From contig CAJNDS010002621.1 of assembly GCA_905221605.1 (NCBI GenBank), positions 124,001 to 188,000 of the forward strand: a stretch of 64,000 bases of DNA, in the 5' to 3' direction. This document shows, piece after piece, positions 11,301 through 20,856 of this stretch. The notes under the pieces are model-generated. The model had not been told where the DNA came from and did not search any database. It saw only the letters and a program-made list of their open reading frames with translations. Origin of the DNA: Symbiodinium natans (taxonomy: Eukaryota; Sar; Dinophyceae; Suessiales; Symbiodiniaceae). Each line of letters begins with the position of its first letter. The stretch's first letter is position 1. Both the position numbers and the translations under genes were made by a program.

Positions 11301-11978
11301 GTCTTCACCAACTTCCGGGGGAAGCCGCAAGGCCTTTGGGTTTAGGGGTTTAGGGTTTGGGGACTTATTTAGCTCATTGGGGTTTGAGGAGTTCCGGCTT
11401 TTGCTGAAGTCCGGGTAATTACGGAATTCTGTTCGTCGTTTTGGGGTTCATGTCCAAGGGGCTTCCTGGATGTCAGTTGCTAAGACTCTCGGAGTCTCCC
11501 TGGTTCCGAGGTTCAGTTTAGTTACTGCAGGGGATGTAATAGTTGCTAGTAGTATTCCACTTATGGCCCCTATATACATATACTACGATAGAACCCCCAC
11601 CCAAAGCAAGAACCTATTCCAATTTTAAGGCCCCTGCATCATGTGCTTTCTTTTTCGAAATCTGGGGCTTCGGCTCAGGCTCTACTCTCATCATCTTCGA
11701 GAAGCCTTCACTCATCCACAAACCCCCCGTAAAGCCCTAAACCGCAGCCCTAAACCCTGAAACCCAAAAGCGAGTACCCAAAGCCATAAAGAAACCCCAA
11801 ACCCTGCACCCTCAGAACCCTAAACCCTGAGACCATAAACCGAACCCCCCAAAAGCCCTAAATCACCCTAAACCCTAAACCCTAAACCCGAAACCCCCCA
11901 AAAGCCCTAAATCCTAATCTCGCAGAAGGCACGGAGCTCCGGAAGGTCCGCGAGGACAAGATCGGGGGCCGCCGATGA
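8371..11978 (+). CDS. Cold-shock-domain protein
   Basis: The cold shock domain is a small nucleic-acid-binding beta barrel. Exons: 8371-8397 (SPHLQDPEK; GC donor; least certain), 8927-9024 (CKDAGSYGSSFNVNHPNYRP to GVTDK; GC donor), 9504-9540 (FVGRIKFWFENK; GC donor), 10555-10637 (GFGFIESEEF to DSDVFLHHFQK; GT donor), 11267-11331 (HYQRGDLVEFSVFTNFRGKP; GC donor) and 11926-11978 (GTELRKVREDKIGGRR, TGA). Every join is in phase. The spliced product restores the family hallmarks: GRIKFWFENK joined to GFGFIE (beta 1 and RNP1), DVFLHHFQ (RNP2 region) and the GDLVEF...N.RGKPQ ending. Family knowledge: such proteins bind single-stranded RNA or DNA. The start codon was not found; the piece shown is about 120 residues. 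Inference: an RNA-binding protein, as is common in dinoflagellates. The introns carry arrays, a T/G homopolymer junction (8688-8721) and hairpins. Confidence 0.85.
8661..8799. mobile_element. Hairpin element, family GGTTACTGGGCTACCAAG, with T/G homopolymer
   Basis: Left arm CTTGGTGACCCAGTGGTACC is matched by the right arm ATATGGTTACTGGGCTACCAAG. Between them lies a T-run followed directly by a G-run (8688-8721). A relative lies at 15972-16074, and a right arm at 38765-38799. It lies inside an intron of the cold-shock gene. Confidence 0.65.
11051..11165. mobile_element. Dispersed intron repeat, family TACTGTAACTTTAGATCCTT
   Basis: A conserved 110-bp repeat beginning TTTGTGGTACTTT and ending GTGCAGCCA. 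It is present three times with the same order of blocks: here, 14302-14413 and 28043-28163. The blocks include TTTATTGGG and ATTTATAGCTA. The inner arms can pair, but less perfectly than in other families. Confidence 0.7.
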
Positions 11979-11999
11979 CGGACGCAGCAGTTTGAGTTT

Positions 12000-12740
12000 G
12001 TAGGATTTGGGGTTTAGGGTTTAGGGTTTGGGGTTTGGGGTTTGGGGCTTGGGGTTTGTAGGATATACGGGGATCCTAGGCTTACCCAAAGCCCTAAACC
12101 CTAAACTTTACATACACACACACACACACTAAACCCCAAAGTTTTGTTCGGATGGTTTAGGTTTAGGTTTTGGTCGCCCATGCAAATGTCACTGATAGGG
12201 TAGGTTTGGCTACCGCTGCGAAGCAACAATGGTGACGTGCAGATGAGGCCAAGCAAAAAAGAGCTGCGATGCACTAAGTTCCCTGCCCAAACAAAAAAAC
12301 AACTCTACATTTTTTCCTGTTTAATTCTTGGCTAGCCCTAAGCCCTCATCGCCGGGGTTCATAAGGTAAGCCTGAGAGATCCGTAAGGATTTGTCAGGTG
12401 CGAGAAACCGCATTCTAAAGCCCGAATCTCTGCGTGCATATCACCCCAGTTGGTTTAGGGTCCAGGGTTTAGGGCTGCGGGTTAGGCTTACTGAGCTGAT
12501 TGACCTACCACACCCGATTCCCTGATTTGTTTTGCAGGGTGCGCAGTACGCTTTGACAGCTGATACTTGTGTACCTTGGTACGCTGTAGCTGCCCTTTGC
12601 CCCCTTTTGGTTTGTGGTTCAAGGTTCCCAGTAACCCTAAACCCGAGACCCTACATCCTAGACCCCAGACCAAAACCCTAAACTACATCCTAAATACCAA
12701 GCCCTTCTTCGCCCCACTTCAGTGAGAGGCCGTCTGAACC
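12000..12740. other. Spacer between the cold-shock gene and the next last exon
   Basis: A TTTAGGG/TTTGGGG array (12005-12060), a CA microsatellite (12115-12129) and unique DNA without a convincing exon. Unique sequence at 12160-12450 has a possible ATG (12230) but no open frame of useful length. Confidence 0.5.
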
Positions 12741-12896
12741 AAGCGTTTCCCAGAAACCAGAGTAGGCCCGTATTCACTGTTTTTCAGGGTTTGGGTTCCC
12801 TTATTACCCCCCTCTAAGACAATAAGGGCGCCCGTTTATTCCTAGGTTACTCCTGGGTCTCGCTTCTTCGCTCCACTTCAGTGAGAGGCCGCCTGA
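12704..12896. repeat. 34-bp exon-boundary duplication around a hairpin element
   Basis: Bases 12704-12737 and 12863-12896 are the same 34-bp sequence with two differences (CTTCTTCGCYCCACTTCAG core). The second copy holds the acceptor and first bases of the exon at 12882. A hairpin element of the CCCAGAGTAGGCCC family (12751-12862; arms near ACCAGAGTAGGC and TCCTGGGTCTC) lies exactly between them. Confidence 0.75.
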
Positions 12897-12949
12897 CTTC
12901 ATGTTGGAACTGGTGCTCCAAAATCGAGAAGAAGAAGCGCCTCAGCTGA
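12882..12949 (+). CDS. Last exon of an unidentified gene
   Basis: After tccacttcag the phase-1 frame reads RGRLTSCWNWCSKIEKKKRL, then Ser and TGA (12947-12949). The basic end IEKKKRLS is protein-like. Upstream exons were not linked. The acceptor and first bases are part of the duplicated 34 bp described separately. Confidence 0.45.
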
Positions 12950-12960
12950 GGAAAATCGGG

Positions 12961-13309
12961 GTTCAGGGTTTAGGGTTTAGGGTTTAATGTCTAGGGGTCT
13001 AGGGTCTAGGCTCGAGGTCTAGGGTTTAGGGTTTAGGGCTTAGGGTTTAGGGTTTAGGGTTTAGGGTTTAAGGTTTAGGGTTTAGGGTTCAGGGTTTAGG
13101 GTTTGGTGTGTTGGGCTCGATGCCCAAACCTTCTTGCCGGACCCAGAGTCCCAGGGAGGGCCTGTAGAGAAGGGCACAGTGGGCTTGCAAAAAACACCCC
13201 CTTTCGCCCCCCCCCCCCCTAGGGTTTAGGGTTTAGGGTTTAGGGTTTAGGGTTTAGGGTTTAGGGTTTAGGGTTTAGGGTTTAGGGTTTAGGGTTTAGG
13301 GTTCTAGGA
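12961..13309. repeat. Two TTTAGGG arrays around an exon-like island
   Basis: Arrays at 12961-13110 and 13219-13309. The island between them is open (LDAQTFLPDPESQGGPVEKG) and ends at a C-run (13207-13218). No clear splice sites were found. Confidence 0.6.
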
Positions 13310-14836
13310 ATTATTGTTGATTTTTTATGTACATGAAACCCAGGGGAATATTAACAAAGATTCATTGTATTAAGGTTCTAAAGGGAGTATGCATCCACTA
13401 AAGCCTGTATAGCGCGTACAACCTCTGCAACCAAAAAACTGCCGGCAAGACTTTAATTGTGGTGGAGACTAGACAGCCTCAAAGCCTATTAGACCCATCG
13501 GGGACTGGGGGGACCGAGCCCTGAAGGCCCTAAACCCCTTAAACCTCTTCAACCCCTTAAACCTCCTTAAACCCCACAAACCCCCTTAAACCCCCTGAAA
13601 CCCCTTAAACCCATTTAAGCCCCCTGAAACCCCTTAAACCCATTTAAGCCCCCTTAAACACCCTTAAACCCCCTTAACCTCCTTAAACCCTTATAGCCCT
13701 TAGACCCTAGTAGCTCCAAGGTGTTCTTCCCCTGCTTCGGAAGGGGCAAAAAACGATAGGTCCCCTACATGGGCCCCTTGTGAAGGGCTTCTATATGCTT
13801 CACTCCCTGATTCCCTGCGAGATACGATACAGGAAACTCCAGAAACTTGGAACATGGGCTGAGGATGATGAGAGCTTCGATTCCCTTCAGATATACCCTT
13901 TTGGGGCATGTGGATAAGGATGTGCCAACTTTCTGGAGTTCACTGTCGTTCTCAGGTACTTCCCCTGCTTCCTCCTAACGGGCTTCACTGGCTTCGATGG
14001 GGGCTTCGCCACGGGTTTGGGTTCGTGAGCGAGGCGCCACCTTGTTCTCATGTTCCTAGCCGGGGAGGGGGGGGGGAGTTGAAGGTTGCGAGTTCAGATG
14101 TCAGTGCCTAGAGTATTGAGTTCAGGTTCCTAGTCTTAGTGGAAAGGAAGTTGAAGGTTGTGAGTTCAGATTTCAGTGCCTATAGGGTATAGAGTCTTGC
14201 CTCCTCACTCACCCCCGGCACAGGCAACCCAGATTTCAAGAAGGGGCCAGACAGGCAGCATGAGCACGGTACACCAAGTCATGCTCATGATTATGGATCA
14301 ATCTTTGTGGTACTTTACTGTAACTTTAGATCCTTGCCTTTTGTGGGTTTATTGGGTTTCTTATTAAGGCAGCCAAAAGTTTAATTTATAGCTAACCTCT
14401 AAGTGCAGCCAAGTAAACACGAAACCATCTTGGGTCGATAGGTTTAGGCTTTCGAGTGACCCCCTTGTCTTAGGGCAGTTTCACGGGCCCTTGATATGGT
14501 CCCTGGCCGTATTTACAGGGTTCTGATGTATGGGCCCTTGAGTTGTATCGGGTATATAAGGGGGTACATAGCGCTCTAAGGGCCCATGGTGGGGACCATG
14601 AAACATGAATGCTTGCGCGTACGCCTGTCGAGAGGGCAGAGCCTTGGGGACCAAATGAACCCTCAAAGGGTTTACGGTCCACAGACCTCAATAGGAATTA
14701 TAGTAGTACAGGGTATATGCCCCCCAAGCTTAGGGTTCATTTCGTCCCCAAGGATTCGGGATTCAGGGTTTAGGGTTTAGGGTTTAGGGTTTAGGGATTC
14801 AGGGATTCAGGGACGCGCATGCGTAGGGTTTGACAG
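13310..14836. other. Spacer: C-rich 10-bp repeat, unique DNA and hairpins
   Basis: 13530-13690 holds degenerate CCCTTAAACC repeats. 13700-14180 is unique DNA with no frame that looks coding. 14302-14413 is a copy of the TACTGTAACTTTAGATCC repeat family. 14470-14620 holds a GGGCCCTTGA / AGGGCCCAT inverted repeat. A short TTTAGGG array lies near 14766-14793. Confidence 0.5.
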
Positions 14837-14961
14837 TGCGGGGCCTTGCTTGGGTCTTCGTGGACCTGGGCTGCCCTTCTTCCCAAGGACAGCTGGCATC
14901 GATGACCCATTCCCAGAGAGCCGAATATATACCCCTTCATTCAGGAGTACCCCTTAAGTGA
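14837..14961 (+). CDS. Probable last exon, 40 codons
   Basis: After gtttgacag a phase-1 frame reads RGLAWVFVDLGCPSSQGQLA, then SMTHSQRAEYIPLHSGVPLK, to TGA at 14959-14961. A second, shorter frame is also open, so this call rests on length and residue make-up. Upstream exons were not linked. No family was recognised. Confidence 0.4.
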
Positions 14962-15164
14962 TATAGGGATCCTGATTGTGATTTAAGGCATCTTTCCTTG
15001 TTTTAAAGGGTCTTGCGGACTCTACACCCATCAACCTATCTTAACCCCTAGCACGCCCCCACCTCGACCCACCAACAGCAGCCTTTGAGATATCCTAGCA
15101 GTGATGTCGGACCATCTCAAGGGCTTTTCGAGGATTTAAAACCCAGCATCCTTCTTCGGGCAGA

Positions 15165-15293
15165 AAACTCCGCATCCAAGGGATTAAGGCTCGTACCCCT
15201 AAGGTTGTGCCCCTGAAGGATTTCCCTTTTACAAAGGGATCCCCCAAAACCCAAGGGTACAACCTGAAGGGTCCAAGGCACAACCCCTGGAAG
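15165..15293. mobile_element. Repeat element carrying the acceptor of the next exon
   Basis: Shares long blocks with 18040-18240: CAAGGGAT, GTACCCCT, GGGATCC or GGATCC, and CCCCCAAAACCCAAGGGTAC. The copy here ends at cccctggaag, which is the acceptor used by the exon at 15294. That is what an introner-like element supplying a splice site would look like. Confidence 0.5.
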
Positions 15294-15338
15294 CATCCTC
15301 GTGTGGCGATGCTCCCCTTCGACTTGGAGGAGGAATAG
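15294..15338 (+). CDS. Last exon ending MLPFDLEEE
   Basis: Phase-0 frame HPRVAMLPFDLEEE to TAG (15336-15338), after acceptor ctggaag. It has a clean acidic end and an open frame. Upstream exons of this gene were not identified. Confidence 0.45.
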   Translation, partial: HPRVAMLPFDLEEE

Positions 15339-15437
15339 GTTTATACATACGTACCACCCTAACTAGGGTTATGAGTATAGTTCCTAAACCCTAAACCCTA
15401 AACCCTGAACCGTAAACCGTGAACCTCCTTAAAGGCC

Positions 15438-16707
15438 ATGGCGGCCTGTGCTGCGATTGCCCACGTGACATCCTCGGCGTGGCTGCGGAGGGCACGTCTG
15501 ACTTATGACTGTTGCGATGGTCCCCCTAAGGCCCTAGGAATCCTGAAGCCCTACTAGCCCTAAACCCCAAGAGTCCTCATCCTAAAAGCCGAAGCCCTCG
15601 ACCCAAAACCCTGCCAGGAGATTCTAGGCTTCGCCCTAAACCCAAAACCCTAAACCCTAAACCCTACACCCTAAACCTTCAGGGTTCAGAGATGTGCCTT
15701 CCGAGCCTATGCCGGGTTGCAAATTCGAACGGCAGCGACGCGTCAGCTTTAGGTTGAAGAAGTTTGCTTATAGCGCAGGGGTCTACGAACCTAGTTATTT
15801 TATTTCATTTTTATTTATTTTGTTTTTTTTGGGGGGGGGGGGGTGGGAGGGGGAGTGGTGTGATCTAAATCATAAGCCCCTTGTTGTACCCTAAAGCCCC
15901 CGAACTACCGAATATGCCATCTCAGATACCCCAAAGGACCCGCTGCCAAGATTGTCCCCAACAATCACTTAGCAGCCCCGTGGTACCCTGTGCCCTTGTT
16001 GGGCTCTGGGTCGTGTGAAAAAGTAACCAGCTCCAACAAATAACCTTATTATGATTTGGTTACTGGATCACCAAGAAAAATCTCATCACCCAAAATCCGA
16101 AGTACTTTATGCTGACCGCAATACCTCTTCTTTGGGACGTTCCTTCTTATACGAACCGTCCTCAATAGGGTTTATTATAGGCAGGGGTACCATAATGCCG
16201 ATTAAGGACTGTTAGTATCAGGGGGAACATCCCAACCTCTTCTATGCAAACGGGCCCCCTGATGTGCAGTGAGCGCAACATCTCACCTAACCTGGGGTTG
16301 AGGTCGTAGGCAACTGCCCTTTAAACATGCAAGTTCCAAGGGGCACGGTGAGCTCAAGGTCACCGATAGAACCCAAAACCGTACAGCCTAAGCCCCATGC
16401 CCTAGACGTGAGCCCTCTCAAGCCCTCTAAGTCCCTAAGCCCTCAACCCCCCTAGCCGTTCCTAAACCCTAATTAACCTCCACACCCCAAACCCTAAACC
16501 CTAAGTAAGACCCTGAGCCACGAAGCCCTCTTAGGCAGGTTGCATCAGTTGCCAAGCTTGGTGGTTTCACCGAGACGCAGAGCACCCGACCAAGTGGTTC
16601 CCTGCCGCCTCTGCCAGACCTCCACGGGGGTCGAGGCCCCCCCTCCCCACACCCGGGGACATAAAGCAGCTCAGATAACAGATACCGTGCCCAGAGTACT
16701 TAAATAG
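15438..16707 (+). CDS. Complete three-exon gene, about 107 residues, function unknown
   Basis: Exons: 15438-15519 (ATG in gccATGGCGGCC; MAACAAIAHVTSSAWLRRAR then LTYDCCD; GT donor), 15683-15752 (after aaccttcag; FRDVPSEPMPGCKFERQRRV then SF; donor GTTGAAG) and 16539-16707 (after cttaggcag; LHQLPSLVVSPRRRAPDQVV, then PCRLCQTSTGVEAPPP, then a basic tail to TAG). Joins agree in phase 1 and phase 2. The N-terminus is Ala-rich, with Arg and no acidic residue in its first 20 residues, so a targeting peptide is possible. CRLC is an isolated CxxC. The last exon is open in other frames too; phase picks the one given. The introns hold a short CCCTAAA array and two hairpin elements (15972-16074 and 16134-16234). 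Confidence 0.6.
16134..16234. mobile_element. Hairpin element, family GGATGTTCCCCCTTATACTA
   Basis: Arms GGGACGTTCCTTCTTATACG and CTGTTAGTATCAGGGGGAAC form an inverted repeat. Relatives, all about 75-100 bp, lie at 24877-24974, 27598-27692, 28448-28523 and 62278-62373. This is the most numerous clear hairpin family in the window. Confidence 0.75.
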
Positions 16708-16924
16708 GCCCCGCGAAATAGCGCACTTTGATGTATAATATTTTTATGTTTATGTACTGTAATTATATGTATATTTAGTTTTTGAGTTTTTTCTTCATGC
16801 CATGTAAGATGGCCCTAAGCCTTGTACGGATGTCGCTAAACCCAGACCGCCCCAACGTTCAGTTCGGAGCGCTATACCCTAGTCCCCAAAGTCAGTGGAT
16901 CCCTGAGCCCTATACAAAACGTAG

Positions 16925-17335
16925 ACCCTAAACCCTAAAACTCAAAACCCTATAAACCCCCTACGCCCTGAATCGTAAACCCTTTCAACCCCTAAATCCG
17001 AAACCCTAAACCCGAAACCCTAACCCTAAACCCTAAACCCTCAACCCCCTGGAGACCAGAACCTCCAAGCGGGGACCTTGCGATCCCTAGCGACCACACT
17101 CTCCGCACTGGTGCTTCACGGGGAGTTGGGGGAGTGAATTTCTTAGGGTTTAGGGTTTGAGGTGGGTTTAGGGTTTAGGGTTTAGGGTTTAGGGTTTAGG
17201 GTTTGAGGTTGTAGGGTTTATGGTTTATAGGGGTTAAGTGGGGTAGATAACCTTTCGTCTTCTTGGGTATTGATTAGCCTGCTGCTATTAAAAGCTCAGC
17301 TTTTTTTGCGCCAAGGAACTCAGCAACGACGGAAG
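16925..17335 (+). CDS. Two internal exons of an unidentified gene
   Basis: Exon 17070-17133 follows acctccaag and reads GDLAIPSDHTLRTGASRGVG before the donor GTGAAT. Exon 17316-17335 follows cgccaag and is 20 nt, with a perfect donor (ggaag|GTGAGT). The first lies between a CCCTAAA array (16925-17045) and a TTTAGGG array (17140-17225), the usual arrangement. No start, stop or family could be assigned. Confidence 0.4.
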
Positions 17336-17339
17336 GTGA

Positions 17340-17432
17340 GTGCTCTAGGAGGCCTCAGTAAGTACCACTGACATTCCCTTTCCCTAAGGCTCCAAGAACT
17401 CTTATTTTAGGGTTTTGGAACCAAAGAACTTA

Positions 17433-17479
<47 letters not shown>

Positions 17480-17700
17480 AGGTTCTTGGGCTGTTTTAGA
17501 CCATGTGGCTGCAATTCTTTAGGAGCTTCGGGCTTTTTCGCTGGTAGGGGCACCACAGCTACAGGGTTTAGGGTTTAGGGTTTAGGGTTTAGTGTTTAGG
17601 GTTTAGGGTTTAGGTTAGGGTTTAGGGTTTAGGGGTTTAGGGGTTTAGGGGTTTAGGGTTTAGGGTTTAGGGGACAGGGTTTAGGGTACTATCATAGGCC
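17340..17700. other. Intron or spacer with TA microsatellite and TTTAGGG array
   Basis: A TA microsatellite (17436-17478) sits inside an inverted repeat (CAAGAACTCTTATTTTAGG and related bases around AAGGTTCTTGGGC). A TTTAGGG array with scattered variants runs from 17563 to 17690. Confidence 0.6.
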
Positions 17701-18724
17701 ATGTGCGGATCCACTCCGCCACGCCCCGCTAAGCACCAGCAAGTCTCCGCAGCCACAAAAAGACGACGGAGAAGTTGTAGGATGTCGGTGCCCAGGATTA
17801 AAGTGTATGGTGTATAAAGAGTTTGCGGTTTAGAGGGTTTAGAGTCTAGGATGTCTGTGCCCAGGGTTAAAGTGTAGGGTTTATAACGAGTTTGCGGTTC
17901 AGAGGGTTTAGAGTCTTTGGAATATAGGGTTTAGAGGCTTGAGAGGGTTCAGGGTGTTGGGTGTCGGGGCCTTGGGCTAGTTTTCCGTGGGATACCCTGT
18001 TTTGCCTCGAGCTTTCCGTGTCATACTGTCATACCGACTCAGGAAGAGGGCATCAAGGGATGAAGTCTCGTACGCCTCAGGTTGTACCCCTAGAGGATCC
18101 CCTTCAAAAAGCTCCTATTGTGGCCTAGATATTCCCTTGGGGATCCTTAAAAAGGGACCCCCAAAACCCAAGGGTACAGCCTTAAACCCTAAACCCTAAA
18201 CCCTAAACCCAAAGGGTTCAAGGCAGAACCCCTAGAGGTCAGCTTAGCTGTGAACCGTAGGTGCATAGAGTTGCAGAGTTTGCCTTCTAAGTACCCAGAA
18301 CCTACTTACTTCGTAGGCTACCTAAGATTTCTGAAAGGGGGTTTAGGGGTTTAGGGGTTAGGGTTTAGGGTTTAGGGTTTAGGTTTAGGGTTCAGGGTTT
18401 AGGGTTTAGGGTTTAGGGTCTTAGAATAGGCGCCTACATAAAAAGTCGATTCACGGGTTCTTCAGGCATCCGACCTTGGCACCCTAGAAACCCTAAACAA
18501 AAAAGGCTCCTATGTAGTTCCTTTTTGGGGTAGTATACTAGAATCCCCTATAACTAGCCCAAAAAGGAACTACATTGGAGCCTTTGGGTAGACACTCAGC
18601 CCTCTACGCCCTGTAAACCCTCTGCAGACCTTCGACATTGGACCATAGACCCGTTTCTTTTCCCAGTAAGAAGCGCAAGGCGCGCGAGCAGGGCTCAAAC
18701 CTTGATCTGGGTTGCCAGCCCTGA
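17701..18724 (+). CDS. Possible two-exon gene, very basic
   Basis: Exon 17701-17780 starts at ATG and reads MCGSTPPRPAKHQQVSAATK, then RRRRSC, ending at a GA dinucleotide (non-standard donor). Exon 18667-18724 follows ttttcccag and reads KKRKARE, then QGSNLDLGCQP and TGA (18722-18724). Phases agree (2 to 2). The last exon is convincing alone; the first rests on its ATG and phase. The arginine and lysine clusters look like nuclear localisation or RNA-binding sequence. Between them lie the second copy of the 15165-15293 repeat, a TTTAGGG array and a hairpin (18502-18586). Confidence 0.45.
18502..18586. mobile_element. Near-perfect hairpin, family AAGGCTCCTATGTAGTTCC
   Basis: AAAGGCTCCTATGTAGTTCC on the left pairs with GGAACTACATTGGAGCCTTT on the right. 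A second, slightly shorter copy lies at 33291-33366. Almost the whole element is stem. Confidence 0.8.
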
Positions 18725-18734
18725 AGGATCGCGA

Positions 18735-19135
18735 GGGTTTAGGGTTTAGGGTTTAGGGTTTAGGGTTTAGGGTTTAGGGTTTAGGGTTTAGGGTTTAGGG
18801 TTTAGGGTTTAGGGTTTAGGGTTCAGGGTTTAGGGTTTAGGGCCAGGGTTTGGGGTAGCATGTTTCCCGTTGTTTTCTCTATCTCTGAGACCTAGGCAGC
18901 ATTTGCTCAAGGGGTCGCACCCTCTAATCTCCAAACCCTACACCTAAAACCCGAGCCCTAAGTAAGCCCTACAACCTGGGAGATGTAGAGCATAAGCCTG
19001 CCCTATAACCCTAAGCCCTAAACCCCTAAACCCTAGACCCTATAGACCCTAAACCCTAAACCCCAAACCCCAAACCCCACACCCGAAACCCTAAACCCTA
19101 AACCCTAAACCCTACTCTATAGCCCCTAAACCCCA
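18735..19135. repeat. TTTAGGG array, unique spacer, then CCCTAAA array
   Basis: The G-rich array (18735-18860) begins eleven bases after a stop codon. The degenerate C-rich array (18930-19130) ends shortly before the next start codon (19175). It is an intergenic example of the G-then-C order seen in introns. Confidence 0.75.
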
Positions 19136-19174
19136 AGCTCTAGGGCCGCCTCCCGGCATCGGAGTTTTGAGACC

Positions 19175-19239
19175 ATGCCTCAGATATCTGCCGCCATGGA
19201 ACCAAGCCGGAGGCGGGAACCACCATGCTTTTCTACAAC
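19175..19239 (+). CDS. Probable first exon, MPQISAAMEPSRRREPP
   Basis: ATG in context gaccATGCCT opens MPQISAAMEPSRRREPPCFS, then Thr, and ends at a GT donor (ACAAC|GTAGAAG) in phase 2. Downstream candidate: 19611 onward after cctccttgcag, reading IRHPIIPKQAVHGVDHVGV, but the phase does not agree. The rest of the gene is unresolved. Confidence 0.4.
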
Positions 19240-19759
19240 GTAGAAGGGTTTAGGGTTTAGCGTTTAGGGTTTGGGGTTTAGGGTTTAGGGTTTAGGGCTA
19301 CAAGGGCGCCCTTTTCATTCTTAGGTTACTCCCGGGTCTAGTAGACCCTAAGCCCTAAACACCCTAAACACCCTAATTAACTTAGGAGCTGTGTAGGTAA
19401 CCTGGAACCTTTTTGGTTAGATAGAATCCTACTATCCATAAACTACAAATTGCTTAAGAACCCCCTAACAGAATATTCTTCCTTATAAGGGCAGTAAAGA
19501 GATTATGATCTTTTCTTTTTTTGGGCTCTTAAGCAAATAGTAGTATAAAGGTTAAGCCTAGGCTATTCAGCCCCTAAGTTAAGGTCGACCTCTTGAAGCC
19601 TCCTTGCAGGATTGGCTATACGACACCCGATCATCCCTAAGCAGGCCGTGCACGGGGTTGATCATGTGGGAGTATAAGGCCTAGTATCCCTAAACCCTAA
19701 GCCCTAAACCCCAAACCCTAAACACTGAACCCCGAACACAAAACCGTAAACCCTAACCC

Positions 19760-19850
19760 CTAAGCACCCATCTTGGTTAGTTCTTGGCCCAAAGACTCCT
19801 CGAGGTGAGCGCGGATGGGACCCAACTCTGGGGGTGGCCGCCATGAGCCG
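19760..19850. other. Exon-like island, strand uncertain
   Basis: On - it starts MAATPRVGSHPRSPRGVFGP in a good start context (ctcATGGCGGCC). On + it has a consensus donor (CTCGAG|GTGAGC). It lies between CCCTAAA (left) and TTTAGGG (right), which fits +. Confidence 0.3.
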
Positions 19851-20139
19851 AGAATGATGTTTTTTGATGATTCGGGTTTGGAGTTTAGAGTTTGGGGTTT
19901 AGGGCTAGGGTTTAGGGCTTAGAGTTTAAGTTTAGGGTTTAGGGCTTAGGGTTTGAGGTTTAGGGTTTCTATTTCGGTGGGCGCGGAGGCGGAATGTAAG
20001 GGTTGGGGTTTACTGCAGGCGCAGGGGTTCTTGGTTTAGGGGTGTTAGGTGTTTGGTGTTTTCTGGGCAAGAATATGCCCCAAAGCCATAGATGTATTGG
20101 GAGACGTGAGAAGAAATTGCAGGAAGGAAAGTGGTTTAA

Positions 20140-20216
20140 ACCCTAAACCCTAAACCCTAAACCCTAAACCCTAAACCCTAAACCCTAAACCCTAGGGTTT
20201 AGGGTTTAGGGTTCCA
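20140..20216. repeat. Direct junction of CCCTAAA array to TTTAGGG array
   Basis: Eight CCCTAAA units run straight into TTTAGGG units with the junction AAACCCTAGGGTTTAGGG and no island between. This is an inverted repeat centred on CCCTAGGG near 20193. Confidence 0.9.
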
Positions 20217-20225
20217 GGGCATGGC

Positions 20226-20855
20226 ATGGCGGGATGCTCTGGATTCATGAATTCTGCTGCACGAGGTTCCCCGAACAGAATCAAGATACAAGACGCCTGG
20301 GTTTAGGGTTTAGGGTTCACGGTTCAGGGTTTAGGGTTTAGGGTTTAGGGCATCTTGAATCTTGAATCTGGATCCCGGCTTCATTCAAACAGATACTGCA
20401 ATGCTCCGAGGTAGGAGAAGGGGGACCCTTAAAAGGGAACCCCTTCTTAACCCTCTGCTGGCTCTCTTAAACAGGGACCTTATTCAGAGGGCTTATATCC
20501 CCAAGGGTCCCCCTAATCCTATCCCCTAAATACGAAGCCTCAGCTTGATACTTGTTTTTTTCAACACCCCCTGTCGAGCGCTGCTGCTCTAGCAGACGTC
20601 GGATTCGCCTGGCCCGGCAGCGCTACCGACACAAGCTCGGCAACAAGACGTCTTTCACTTGTTATTGTTCTGCTTCTTCTTCTCCTCCTGCTTATTCTCG
20701 TCATTCTTCTTCTCCTTCGTCTTCAGGAAGCTCTTCAAGACATGGCGACGAAGCTCACAAGCGAATGGCGACGAAACGTGACACTAAGAATCAGGCGCGG
20801 CGGAGATACATGCGTATCAGGCCATCACGCTCGGCTCACATCATTGCTTGCATGA
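20226..20855 (+). CDS. Small single-pass membrane protein, three exons
   Basis: Exons: 20226-20265 (ATG; MAGCSGFMNSAAR; GT donor), 20393-20410 (after cattcaaacag; TAMLR; donor GTAGGA) and 20596-20855 (after ctctagcag; VGFAWPGSATDTSSATRR, then SLVIVLLLLLLLILVILLLL, then RLQEALQDMATKLTSEWRRN, then a basic tail to TGA). All joins are phase 1. The 20-residue Leu/Ile/Val block is an unmistakable membrane span, followed by a short amphipathic stretch. The product is about 105 residues, and the lone span suggests a tail- or signal-anchored protein. Another frame of exon 3 is also open (a Phe-rich version), but phase and composition favour this one. No family was recognised. Confidence 0.6.
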
Positions 20856-20856
20856 G

